From positions 3,429,843 through 3,493,842 of the forward strand of contig JAEMBT020000003.1 of assembly GCA_018873245.2 (NCBI GenBank): a DNA stretch of 64,000 bases, given 5' to 3'. Below the pieces are notes generated by a model. That model was not told the DNA's origin, searched no databases, and saw nothing but the letters and a program-made list of their open reading frames with translations. Source of the stretch: Archegozetes longisetosus (Eukaryota; Arthropoda; Arachnida; Sarcoptiformes; Trhypochthoniidae). Shown here in pieces: positions 1 to 12,239 of the stretch (position 1 is the stretch's first letter; every line of letters begins with the position of its first letter). Both the position numbers and the translations under genes were made by a program.

Positions 1-1260
1 AGTCGAAAGTGCCCAGATCAACTGATTGAGACTGAATAAATTCAAAAACAAGGCATACATATAGCTTAAAATCGATTTTTCAGCTCAAAAAAAAGTTAAT
101 TTGGTTTGTCTTCGGTCTAAAGAATCTGAAATCGAATTTGAAAGAAGTATCGTTTTTTCAATCGATTTGACTTGATTTGTTCGGTAACTGATTCTCGGAA
201 AGAGTTGATCACTTGAACGAAACTCCCGCACAGATCTGACCATTATATGAAATTTATTTCTCAGTAATATTATATTCGAGGAAGAAGCTCATGGAAGTGA
301 TCATAAAACTGTGAGAAGCTTCTAATCTCTGAGGAGTAATAAATAGAATTAAGTGGGAACCAAAATGTCGAATTGTGACAAACCATAAGTATAGTATATT
401 TCATATAAGGGTTTTAGCAGAAACTCAGTAATGACTGCATAAAACAGTGCCGTTTCAGGCACAAAGTCTCTTCTCCACTCCCGGACAAAAAAGCATTTTG
501 CATAAGCAATATGTCATCATTTCCACCCTTACATACACCTTAAGATTAAGTCGAACTGTAAAACTTGATTCTGAAAAACTTTTGCTTAAGAGCTGATACA
601 TTGAAAGTATTATTTTCAATATGAAACCTTATGATTAGAGTTAGATGAAACGTTGAAATATTGATCATCCACTATGTCGTCTGAAAGTAATTTGAAAAAT
701 TTAATATGAAATTCAATTATGTAGGATTGAAGTGAAACATGGAGCTATTCAACGACTGATTAACATGTATTGAGGATGACATGAGAAAAGTGAAAGTTAT
801 GATTAAACTGAACGCACAGTAGGGTTAATGATGGTCTAGTTAACTCACTATATTCCCAATTAGAGATAGAAAAAATTGCTTTTTTAACCCATCAGCTTTA
901 GGTGATCAATTTGTTTATATACCAAACGTTAACGTCATAATTATAATATTTTCGAGTCAAAAATTACGAACTGATTCTATTCTACTATTGAAAGATTCTG
1001 TGCTATTATTGAGAGATTCCATACTATTATTCCCTTCTTTCATCTCGTGCTCTATAGCTTTTCTATGAATTATGTGCTTCAACCAGACTAACAACCATTA
1101 CTTCAAAAACATTAAATATCTCATTAAGTCAATGTCTCAAACTTCATTTTAAACATTCAGAGCATAAATATAAATTGGCAAAACTTTTTTGTTGAACATC
1201 CGTTTTCTCAATCAATTCAATCGTTGCCTGATTTTTAGTTTGACTCAATTATTTGATTTA
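1..1260. other. Intergenic, no gene seen
   Basis: AT-rich sequence with short stop-broken frames. I recognise no conserved protein block, RNA gene or long repeat here. A diverged local repeat of the form CTATTATTGAGAGATTCC occurs around 975-1030. Confidence 0.6.
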
Positions 1261-1262
1261 TA

Positions 1263-2056
1263 CACTCTCCCGGATATAGTGAACCCACTTATAGTGAAAA
1301 CCCGCTTATTGTGAACATGTCGTTCAACACCGAGCACCTAATGCTTATATCTTATTGTAAAAAATATGGTTATAGTGAACCCGCTTATAATGAAATCCCG
1401 CTTATAGTGAACACATTCCAAAGCACCAACAGTACGAATACTATACATTTATAGTGAACTATTTTTAGCAGACTGTAAAACATTAATTTTTTCAATCGAA
1501 AATTATAACAAACGAATAATCGACAAATACAAACAAATGAATAACAAATATGGTTTCAATTAAACAAAAACGTGAAAGTATTTCTTTAGAAAAGAAATTG
1601 AAAATTATTAAAGATGTTGAGAACAGAATTGATTACGATTTAATCGTTACAAAATACAATTTAAAGAATAAATCGAATATTAGTGCAATTTTGAAGAATA
1701 AGGAAAAATATTCATTACTTGCGAGTAAACTAAACAAAAAAGACTTGAAATCAACATTGAGTGATCCTTATATTTAGGATCACTCAATGAAGTGGACAAT
1801 AATTATCATATTCTTAATAAGTTTGAAAAGTTAATCTTAAATAATAGTAAAACTAGTAGACAGTCACTCATTACTGATTGCATCAACAAAAATAATTTAA
1901 ATGTTATCAAATATTTTTTATAACAAATTTTCATATTGAAAGTAAGAATAAAATTATTTTCAAAGTTCTTCCTCCTCTAAAACGTTTATAGTGAAACCCG
2001 CTTATAGTGAACACTTTATGCTGCACCTACCCGTTCACTATATCTGGGATAAAGTG
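1263..2056 (+). mobile_element. Decayed pogo/Tigger-like DNA transposon
   Basis: The two ends form imperfect terminal inverted repeats: the left end begins CACTCTCCCGGATATAGTGA and the right end, reverse-complemented, begins CACTTTATCCCAGATATAGT. Each is flanked by TA (1261-1262 and 2057-2058), the usual target duplication of Tc1/mariner/pogo elements. Several subterminal copies of CTTATAGTGAA lie inside both ends (about 1290-1460 and 1984-2010). The interior carries a short transposase fragment with a CENP-B/psq-like helix-turn-helix. At 794 bp it is far too short for an autonomous element (usually 2-3 kb), so it is a deleted, non-autonomous copy. Confidence 0.75.
1550..1777 (+). pseudogene. 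Pogo/Tigger transposase N-terminal fragment
   Basis: The 75-residue ORF starts at an ATG. Its pattern KRESISLEKKLKIIKDVEN, followed by an NISAILKNKEK block, matches the N-terminal CENP-B/psq helix-turn-helix of Tigger/pogo/jerky transposases (family usually KR..LT.EEKLEII..., then S.ISxIxKNKEKI). The frame ends at 1775-1777, exactly inside a perfect 11-bp inverted repeat. Transposase-like sequence may continue to about 1922 in another frame. There is no DDE catalytic domain, so it cannot encode an active transposase. Confidence 0.65.
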
Positions 2057-3228
2057 TACTACTATTTAGGAATAGAAATATGTTTGAAAAATAGTTGGAT
2101 TTGTTTGAAAAAATTCAATACTTTATTAGGAACTTGCTGATTGTGACGATTATATAATATGTATTACAATTTCAAATAGTAATACATTTGAAATGAAACG
2201 ATAAAACAAACCTTAATTTTATGTTAATTCACGGTTTTATGTCTAAGTTTTGACTAAACATATCATTTAAAGCTCAGACTTTGTATTAACAATGTATTTG
2301 TAATTCAAATGAAAAAAGGCTCCGAATTGAGAAGTTGTTTTTGCGAACATCTATTGGAATTAGGTATGAAATAGTATACTGACAAAACAATACGTTCCAT
2401 CAGTTCAGATAAGAGAACAACAGAATTCAGATAAGAAAACAACAGAATTTAGATGTTCATACAAATAGAAAACATGTGAAATGACCACCAAATTCAACTT
2501 TTCTTTCTAAGAGATATTACCAACTATATTTTGGGAAAGTTAAAATCAAGCTTCATCATTCTCTAGAATAATTGACTTGACTTAGTTGAGTAGAATTTTT
2601 CGATTTGAAACTGTTTGATATTTTCAACTTAATTAATAGTTGAAAATGAACGTAAAGTGCTTTTAGAGAGATGACATTCCAAGAATTCTATAAGTATGTC
2701 ATTTACTATAGAGTATTGAAAGTTTTGAAAACATACTGAAAAAGCGAATGAAAAAGAATTATGAAAATTAATAAATGTGTGACTTGGTATATGCTAATGC
2801 AATGAAGTAGCAGAAACGGCTAAACCAAAACATTTTTTGTTATTGCTAAATATGAAATATTTGTTCAATTTGCTAAAGTATAATTAACAGAATGTAAATA
2901 TTTGCCTAAGTTTTCTGGTTATGAAGTTGTAAGCAGTTTGTACTGGATCGACAAATTTTATCTTTTATACCACGTATAAGTTGTATTATTCAGAACTTTA
3001 TATATGTCTTATTGGTTTTTTCACAACCAAACAAAGTATCATTTCACCAGAACTTGACGCACACCACGAGAAGTCAGACTAGACCTTCATTTTAGTTTTA
3101 TTCAGCCATACATTTATTTTGTTTTATTATTTGTCTTATATTCAATTCGCTTGTCATTCAGACCCATAATGATTCTTACGATTCTTTTAATAAATTTGAG
3201 CGCTTTATTACAAGATATTGTGTTGAGT

Positions 3229-3231
<3 letters not shown>

Positions 3232-3292
<61 letters not shown>
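3232..3292. repeat. (AG)n microsatellite
   Basis: About 30 uninterrupted AG dinucleotides. Confidence 0.97.
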
Positions 3293-3295
<3 letters not shown>

Positions 3296-4168
3296 TCTTT
3301 TAATTTTTGTCATTTCGATGGCTCGACTGTTGGAAATAGTTATGCACTAGTAATGTCCTCTCGGCTCTGCTTAGTACATATAGAAGTATAGAGTATATAG
3401 AAGTAGAGCATGATTGCTATTACCTCAGCAAATAATATTGAGAAGAGTCTCTAAAAAGTTGGGTCACTAGAGCTGACATTAGAGTAACTCTAATACTACT
3501 AATCGATATAAACGTTGTGTTGGAAGAGATTGTAGCCATAGTTGTTATAGTGTTCTTAACCGGTACTATATGTTAGGTCCCATCCATTTAGAGTGTATTC
3601 TCTAAGTTTGAGCCCCATTTCCAATAGAATCCATTCATTGATGCGAATCGTAAGCAACTAGATAGTGTGGACACTGATGTTCAGACCTAATGCTCAGTAG
3701 ATGCGATGCAACCGCAATAGCGTTGTCCATATAATACTTTTACTTTATTTTTGATGCAAGCCTTAGAAACATTAGATAATGCCTTCTAAAAAGAGTATTG
3801 AATATGATGCCCGACAAGTATTTTTCTTGTTGTATTGGCACCAGAGAGACTTAAGCTTATTGACCAATATATTGATGTTAACTAAAACGCATAATAGCTT
3901 TCATTTTATCTTCTTTTATGACCAATACTTTTAGACCCTATCAGTGAGTCTTATCTAAAATTACTAAACTTTTATACCTAAAACTTTTAATACATTATTT
4001 CTGTCAAGAGACTTCTTTTATTAAAATCGCTCAATAATCATATAATAATCATTTGAAATACTCATAAATTCATACAAAAACTATTCTCTAAAGCCACTCG
4101 CATACAAGTGTCTTGAAACATGCGATCTTAAGCACAGAGACCACAATTTACAGCTGATATGATATTCT

Positions 4169-4172
<4 letters not shown>

Positions 4173-4205
<33 letters not shown>
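4173..4205. repeat. (AG)n microsatellite
   Basis: About 16 AG dinucleotides. Confidence 0.95.
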
Positions 4206-4207
<2 letters not shown>

Positions 4208-5150
4208 AGTTAGAGGCAAACTGGAGAAAAAGATTTTTTGGCTGCAAAATGTAGAGTAATTCTTTCAATGTCTATATGGATTGCATGTTGCGCTTGCGTT
4301 ATGGATGGCAAAGAAGCAACAAAGAGAATCTAGAATTGGGAAGAGAGTACTCGGAGAGAGAATTGAGAAAAAGGGAGAGATTTAGTGATGCGATAGATCA
4401 ACGTTAGGCAACCACTTGTACTGACAGTCTAGGCGCTTCTGTGCTTGTGCTCAACTTTTTTATTTCTTTCTTCTACTACTGGACACAATTTCACTCTCTC
4501 TTTCCTCTCTCAAAAACTGTCAGTCATTTCGACGTTTTAACAATTTTTTTAGTTATAGTCCAAAAGTGATGTTTGAGTTGATTATTGCAATTGTATTTAT
4601 TATTATTATTTGAAGTGCAGCGTTTTTGTTGAATTGTTGTTGAATTGTGTTGAAATCTTGTTGAATGTATACTTGTTTAGACTTGATGTTTCTCTTTCTA
4701 TATCAAGTCAATATGAATCTTATTTGAGGCAAAACTTATTATCCAAGCAAAAGTTTACCATTACTTTCTTTTCCTCAGCAACTGTTGTGTTTCTCAAATA
4801 GTGTCAATCACTACAAACAATATATAACTATTAGTGTATGAGTTGGTTATTATGATAAACGCGATTCATTACTTTGGATTTCAATCTAATGCTTCACATT
4901 AAATATGTCTTGCGTTCTATTGATATTAATAATGATGTCTATTCGTTGCTGATGTTTGATAGAAGTGATATTTTTCCTAAAGAACGACCACTTTTATTGC
5001 ATTGTGTCCACTGATCATAAAATATTGTTTTTAATTAAATCTACAGTCAATCAGCTATTAGTCATGTTATTGTTTATGAGCAAAAGACTCGTTCCTCACT
5101 AGTGCCTGAGTGTCGGGTCCCGACTCTCTAGTGGCCCGTGTTCTGTCTCT

Positions 5151-5831
5151 ATGACTCTTACACCTCTAGAGTCGGCCTCTTTTTCTGGCAGTGTTGATGC
5201 CATGGAGCCTAAAGAGCGTGTCAATTCCCTTAGCTCTTTAGCCCTCGCAGCCCTCGATTCATCAGTTATTAAATCAGATCAAACTAGTTATCAGCCTGAC
5301 TCTAAGCCCACCGCAACCACATCTCTGATCAGTGCCACCTCCTCTCGTGTTAGTGTCACAAACGGGACTTCTAGTCCGGAAATTGCTCGTGCCCACACCT
5401 CCGGCACTCCTGTCAAAATTAATATTCACAAAGCGCCACAATCTGCCACTTCGTCTACCAGTTCGATGGTATCTGTCATGCCTTCACAGGGAAATCGGCG
5501 CAGAGCTTCTTCTAATACAGGATTAGGCCGTAGAAAGTCGTGGGACCAGCGCTTTGCGGGTCCCATCAGACGCGCCTCCCAAGTGATCATTAGCTTAACT
5601 AATCCGGGCATTGATGGTGCTTCACTTTACGGAGAATGCAGTCGAAGGGATTCTAGGATTATGCCCGAAATAATGTTAATGCACTCTTCCTTTCAGAGAT
5701 TACCGATGAAAGACTTTGGAGCCGAAGTCAGAGCCTCGATGGACGTCGATCAGTTTCTACAACAAGCGGTTCTTCTCTTAGATATCGCTGAAACATCACT
5801 CGAGGGTATTGTCGATAAAATGCTCAGAAAG
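5151..5831 (+). CDS. SLC4A11: SLC4A11 exon 1 (residues 1-227)
   Basis: The first 170 residues are low-complexity Ser/Thr-rich with four RRxS motifs (S120, S130, S143, S168). The conserved cytoplasmic domain begins near residue 180. An in-frame stop lies upstream at 5100-5102, so 5151 is the first available ATG. M18 at 5202 sits in GATGCCATGG, a strong initiation context. The donor AAG|GTTTGT at 5832 leaves phase 0. Read-through beyond it runs into intron and stops. Confidence 0.88.
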
Positions 5832-8820
5832 GTTTGTTCAATGCTTTTATTTATCTGTTTGTCAAAATGCATATCAGTGGCCAAAACAGCTCAAGGGTCG
5901 GAGCAGCTCTGATCTGATCAATCTGTTATGAAAATGTACCCGGAATATTAAAAACTACCCATCCTTTTCAAAATTTTAATTTACAGCTTCACTTGTTCAA
6001 TCTAACTTTGAAAATCGATTTGAAAATAGTGAATTTTGATTTTGCCACTGATTCCTATTCATTGAATTTATGCATTATTTTATGAGTACTAAAGATAACA
6101 AAAGTTTAAATTGAATCAAAACTTTCTAATTTATAGTTTAACTAATAAAAAAATCGATAAAACATTATGAACTATTGAATTTTCTAAAGAAACAACGAAC
6201 TAATATTGAATGAGCTTTTTTTAAATTGAAAATTTCCATTAATAAAAAGCTTTATTCAAATGTCAAAATGCGTAAGAATTGATGCCTTATACAAAGTTTT
6301 ATATAATATTGATAGAACTTATCTCTGTTTACACTCGGACTAATCTTAATTCCGTAATTATGGGGCTATCTGATAATGTTTTATTCTTCACAACTGTTTA
6401 TATTCCTTTTTTTATTTCTATTTACTTAATACAATAGAATTTATTCATCATTAAACGATATTAGTGCTAGAATTAGACAACTATTCTCTCGACACTTTAG
6501 GTCAATCATTTCTAGACCTATTTTATAGGAAATGATTTGTTGCTTAGTTGCAAACTAAAATGGAATTAACTGTGAAAATAGGGAATCATATGTTTTCTGG
6601 CTGTAAACAATAGTATTATTTTCTAGAGCATAAAATAGTTGAGTTGTCGCATAATGTAGTTCTTAATGTTTACTTTAGTTTTTCAGTCCATTTAACTATT
6701 GTCAACTGTTTTCAGTTTTGATTTATCAAAAAACGCGGGATTATGTGTTGATGAAAATTAATTCTTCGATTCTTATTAGTTGTATTGTCTTAAGAGAGAT
6801 GATAATGACTAGTATAAATCAAATGGCGTAAGATTAAAATCTTACGCATAATTTTCTTAAACAATTTCAACTAAATCTGGGAACAGTGTTTTTGCGTCAA
6901 TTTCTAGTGCCAACAAATCCACTAATTTGATTAAATAATGTAAAAAATATCCCTTCCTAACATTTAAGAGATATTATCCCAGCTTTAAATCAGAGATCAC
7001 TTTAATTCACAGTAAGTCTTCTTCTAATCCTAATTTAATTTCAAAATTTATACACAAATCAATATGAAAACATCTGATCACATAATTAGAACGCTTTGCA
7101 ATTAAAACAAATTAAGGTTCTGGTTCAGTCAAATTAATTAAGAAATTCTTTGTCAATTTTGCTCATAAGTAAGGAATTGTTTGGTATTGAATTTAACGAG
7201 AGAGATTTTGCATATCTGTCATAGATTTAATGTTCTCTACACAATATTAGAAAATTACAAGTTTACTATAAATCTCCAACTTTTGATCAAATTAAATTTA
7301 TTATTAGTGTTTCGGAAAGTCATATAATGATTGGATGAGAATTTGATTAATATTTATTAAATTGAAGTAAATGCGTCAATTAAATAACATGTTACAGACT
7401 TGTAAATCAATTTTATACTTGATCAATTCTTTTCTATCTAAAATAGTATAAAGCTTTCCTCATTTTAACTCAAAAACTAAATAGACGCTGATAGCAACCA
7501 GAAGTAATACTTTGTCATCGCATGTTTTCCATCAGATTCATAATATTGAAGATATTATGAATCTTATAGAATATTCATTATGAAAAGAAAAGTAAATTGA
7601 AAATCAAATTTTACCATAAATCAATGCGCATTACATAGCAAACAACTTTTTTGTTGCTATCGAGAATTATTAAGTTGTTGAGTATAAAGTTAATAGAATC
7701 ACAGAACTTAGAACAATTTTGAAAATTTAAATACAAGTTATCTGTCTTATATTGAAATTAATATCAAATTAGTATTTATTGAATAGCTCTGAGAAATTGC
7801 TATGTTATGACCGTCAGTTTGAAAGTATTTAGAGGCACTATTTCTAAGTCTAAGCCTTTTCAAATGAATATTTAAAAGAAAAGTGAATAAATCATAGAAC
7901 CAATGCTACAATGCTACCATTGAAAAGATATGGTTTAGCAATAAAATAAATGGTTAATTTGTTGAAACTATTGTATTTATTTATAAAAGAATGTTTTCAA
8001 TGCAACTATATTTGATTTGAAAACAAATATATTCATTAAATAACTAATGAAGATCCTACAACTCACAATTTTCGATTTTCCAAGTTTTTAAATTAAAAGC
8101 TTTTTTTCAAAATTATTATTATTATTATTATTATTGAGCTATTGAGAGGGAGATATTCAAACTGACTCTTGAATAATTCAAAATTAATGTTGAAACATTC
8201 TCAATAGGTTTGTCTATTAAGATATGATTTGCATATCAGAAAAAAAGCATTAAGCATTGCAATACGATTGCATCTATGATTCGAACGCATCATTAAATTA
8301 CATTTGCTTTTATTGTACAGTTTGGGGCACTAACATGATGCATAGCTACGAAAAAATAGTCTTCCCATCTCACCCTCCCTATCATGAGCGTCATTTTCAA
8401 CTTAACTCTTAATTTTGGTTCACTTTATTGCCTAAAGTGGTTACAAATTTATGATCATATGAGTTATTATGAGAAGATAGAAATATTCGCATAACAACAT
8501 ATCTTTGTTGTTGCTACGCAACACTTTAGTTTGATGGAGTACACAGTGCTCCTTATTTTTAGCTTATTTATACTAATTTATGTGTATCTATGGAGTTAGC
8601 TATAAGTTGGCATCAAATATATATGTATTCATTCAATCCTCAAAATAGTATACGAGTTGATCCCTAAAATTTTTGACACTAGCCCACATTTTTTCAGTCA
8701 ATCATTTAATGAAAGATTTGTTTAAGGCTTGTTTAAGATTATTTGTGTTATTGAATCTCTGGTTATTATTATGTTCGTGTATGATAAGTTGTCAAAATGA
8801 CAAAATGCCACTATTGGCAT

Positions 8821-8868
<48 letters not shown>

Positions 8869-11800
8869 CACTATAGGATGTAATGCATATTTTCCTCCAA
8901 AATACCAATAACTTCAACACAACTTAGATTATATCGATACAGATAAACGATAAACACATGCCAAACATGGGATTTAAATTGAAAAATTGTGTTTCACAAT
9001 AATGGAATATAGGATTTTGATTGTTAGTGACTCGAAATATAAAATAACTGAATTGCAATCTGTAGTGAAACAATTTGTCGATCGCTATTTTATTATTAAA
9101 CTAGAAATAAAGGCTACTTCGCTTCACTTTATTTCTACGGCATATGCTTTTGATGAGAAAAATTCAATTTTTATGCCCTATAAAAGTGTATGAATTCATT
9201 GAAAATAAATCTTTTCCTAATTTAATTAATAAAAGTGTTAGCCTTTCATTATTCAAAACTTAATTATTTGTTTATACGAAATAAGTGAGCATTAGATAAA
9301 CTCATGAAAGTGTTGGTAATAATGACTTAAAGTTTTAAAATGAATATCTGATGAATAATTTTTGGATTTTTATAATTTCTTTATTAAATAGTGTGGTGTT
9401 GTAAAGCGAAAGTTGAAACAAGATTTGTTTATAATACGAATTTCGTGCCGAGATTCCTAATCTCTTGTTCGCCCAAGCTTAGGTCTCAATAGATTTAAAT
9501 GTCAAAACGTTTCATGATTCATTTATCTCCACCAAACTCTTACAAAATCGCCATTCTTTTCAATAAAATTATATTTTTATTGTTTAATAGTGGAATCATA
9601 GTTCAGTTTATCTCATTAAGATATGTAATATTGATGATTCACTTGAAGCTAATCCAAAAGTTGTTTCATTATTGAAAAGCTAATAAAACAAATGAAATAT
9701 AAATGACAAGATAACTTATACTCAATAATGTCGACGATAACTCATCTAATAATTTCTTTAAATATTCAATTAGATTAATTAAGTCGTAAATCAAAGTTAC
9801 GCTTAAATGGAGTCATTTATCACATTATTGATTAAATTTTTTGATTGAAAATTTGCTCGATTAAGAGGGATGTGTTGCTACACATATGCTATCTTAAGAA
9901 GCGTTGTTAAGTTGAAAATAGCAAACTTTAAATAAAAGATGATTTGTCTGTTCCATCAAAACTATTGGATAGAAGCAACTGTAGATCTTTACTACAAAGC
10001 AGTCAATTTATGCAACTTATCCATTATTAAATAAAATACTTGAACTTTATATTTGCTAAACTCAATTGAAATTTGTAACGCAATAATGCGTTGTTCGCTG
10101 GAATCTATTCACTGCTACAAAACGAGTTATATGAGTACAAGCGCCTCAATCATTTTCTCATTTCTTTTAAAATATCAATTATTCAAAACTGGCTTTTCTT
10201 TCAATATCGCGTTGGTGGAAATGAAATCTTCTAATTTAATAAGCATGTTTTTCATTCTATAACCAATACTATTGAATAGAGTTTGTAAGAAATAAGTGCT
10301 GATAAATTGAATAAGATTCAATCAAATCACGATCACTCCTGTCAAAAGTTTGATTTCGAATAAGCAAGATTCTGAGTAAGATCATTTTTTCAGTTGATCG
10401 TTTGAATTCAAGTCAAACAATCACTATATCGACTTTGACCTAAAGCATAGAGGAATACTTTGAAAATGAAAGCTTAGATCAGCATCCATTCAATCAAATA
10501 ATATCTATTCTTTTCAAAAAGAAATATTGCGTCAAGACTACAAGACTATGAAGTAGAAAAATTAATCAAACCAATATTCAAACTGTAGCTTCATCTCAGC
10601 TCTATTTTGAATCCAATATTTGACCAAACCAAATTCATGGATCATTAGTCGGATTTTCAAAAACTAGAGTTTGATTTTTAATAAGATATTTATTGAAAAG
10701 CTGTTGTTCCATGTGATTGATGAGGAAGAATAATTAAGTGATTGAGAGAAAAGTTAAAATTGATTTAAGACATAAATTTAGTCTAAAATGTAGAGATGAG
10801 GTTTTCCAAATAACTATGTTAATTTAGCTATTATGGTAGTACGTATATCATACATGGCACTAATAGTCAATAATCTTTCGAATAGATCGGTCACATGCGT
10901 TCCCTTATTTTCCAACTTTTCTCAAATAAAACTAATTTTTGTAATCTATTGTTTCGGTGATAAACCAGACTTCTGGTGGAAAAATAAGAAATGGTGACAT
11001 TTTTATCAGAACTAAAAGATTTAGGGCAGGCTATTGTATTCTAAAATAGTTTAGCCAACAAAATCAATACGAACTTGAAAGATGCACATTTGGCACAAAC
11101 ACAAGAGGTAAAGACGAGAACCAGATTGCTCTCAAAGAGGACTATAGGCAGTACATAATGCAAAGAACAGATACTTAAAAGAGTAGCATAAAACTAACCA
11201 AACGTTTAGACGAGTCAATACTTTTCAATAAATGATGGCTAAGCTCTACCTCCAGGGCGTCCACGTTGAGAAATACAGGTTTGATGTTTAGAAGAATTTT
11301 TTTTGATGCGAGCAGTTCAGTTATTCTGAGTTGGTCTAAGTTGGTCTAAATTCTTTTGTTAGAGACTGTTTTCGTGGAGCATTTTTTACTTCCTCTTCTA
11401 TTCTTTTGTTTAGTTTGATTGTGTAGCTGAAAAATAAAGATGTGTCCAAACATAAGCACTACTTATCTTCATTTAGCCCTCCAGGTATTTACTCGATCTT
11501 ATCTCACGTATTGATGTATCTCAAGGTTTAGTGGACACTACACTTGAGCTTTTGACAAATATTAGTAAATCAAGTTTTTCAGAGTTTCAGTATAAAATGT
11601 GCACTCTTTTCCCATTTACACCACATTATTGAACATGTTTTTCAGAACTGTTCCGAAAATAAATCCTTAATAAACAGAACAAAATGGAGAATTAATTTAA
11701 GATGAAATAAGAATTATAAGAAAATTAAAGGTCTTTAATGAGAAGAACTGTCGCGCATTAGAGTGGTTTTGAATGATTGATTGAAGAATCGAAATAAAGG

Positions 11801-12182
11801 AAAGGCAATAAGTCTGATGTAGTCATGTATTTGATATGATATGGAGATATCGATTGTGATAGTGGGATAATTTATCTAAAGGCCTCTTCAATCCATTTAT
11901 TGCATGTAGTCCTTAAGCCTTAGAGTTGACCTCTATATGTCAAGCAATAACATGTGTGTATCTATCACTTTCACTTTTGCTGCGCAACTTCCATCACTTA
12001 TTCTTCCTTTACCAATGCACTAAGCTTTTTATGTCCAATACTACCCAAATATGCATACAAGTCATGGCGAAAAATTTACTTCATCTCCTGAGAGCCCCAG
12101 TCTAATGCGCTCTCAGTTGGATATATCGATACCGACCAATTGCCAGCATTCCATACTTCTTGCCCTTTGCGCTATTCATTTC

Positions 12183-12239
<57 letters not shown>

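Larger units (their letters stand above)
2059..5150. other. Intergenic and probable SLC4A11 5' flank
   Basis: No coding block recognised between the transposon and the first SLC4A11 exon. It holds two GA microsatellites (3232-3292 and 4173-4205) and a purine-rich stretch followed by a pyrimidine-rich stretch around 4310-4520. An arthropod-type initiator-like TCAGTC occurs at about 4521, but no TATA box or other element confirms a promoter. In the frame of exon 1 a stop lies at 5100-5102. The sequence CCTCACTAG ending there also resembles a splice acceptor, so an upstream non-coding exon is possible. Confidence 0.4.

Noticed and set aside
8987..9193. ORF containing [14 protein letters not shown]
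   Set aside because: Looks globular but matches no family I know, has no splice context and no poly(A) signal placed sensibly; left out as chance.
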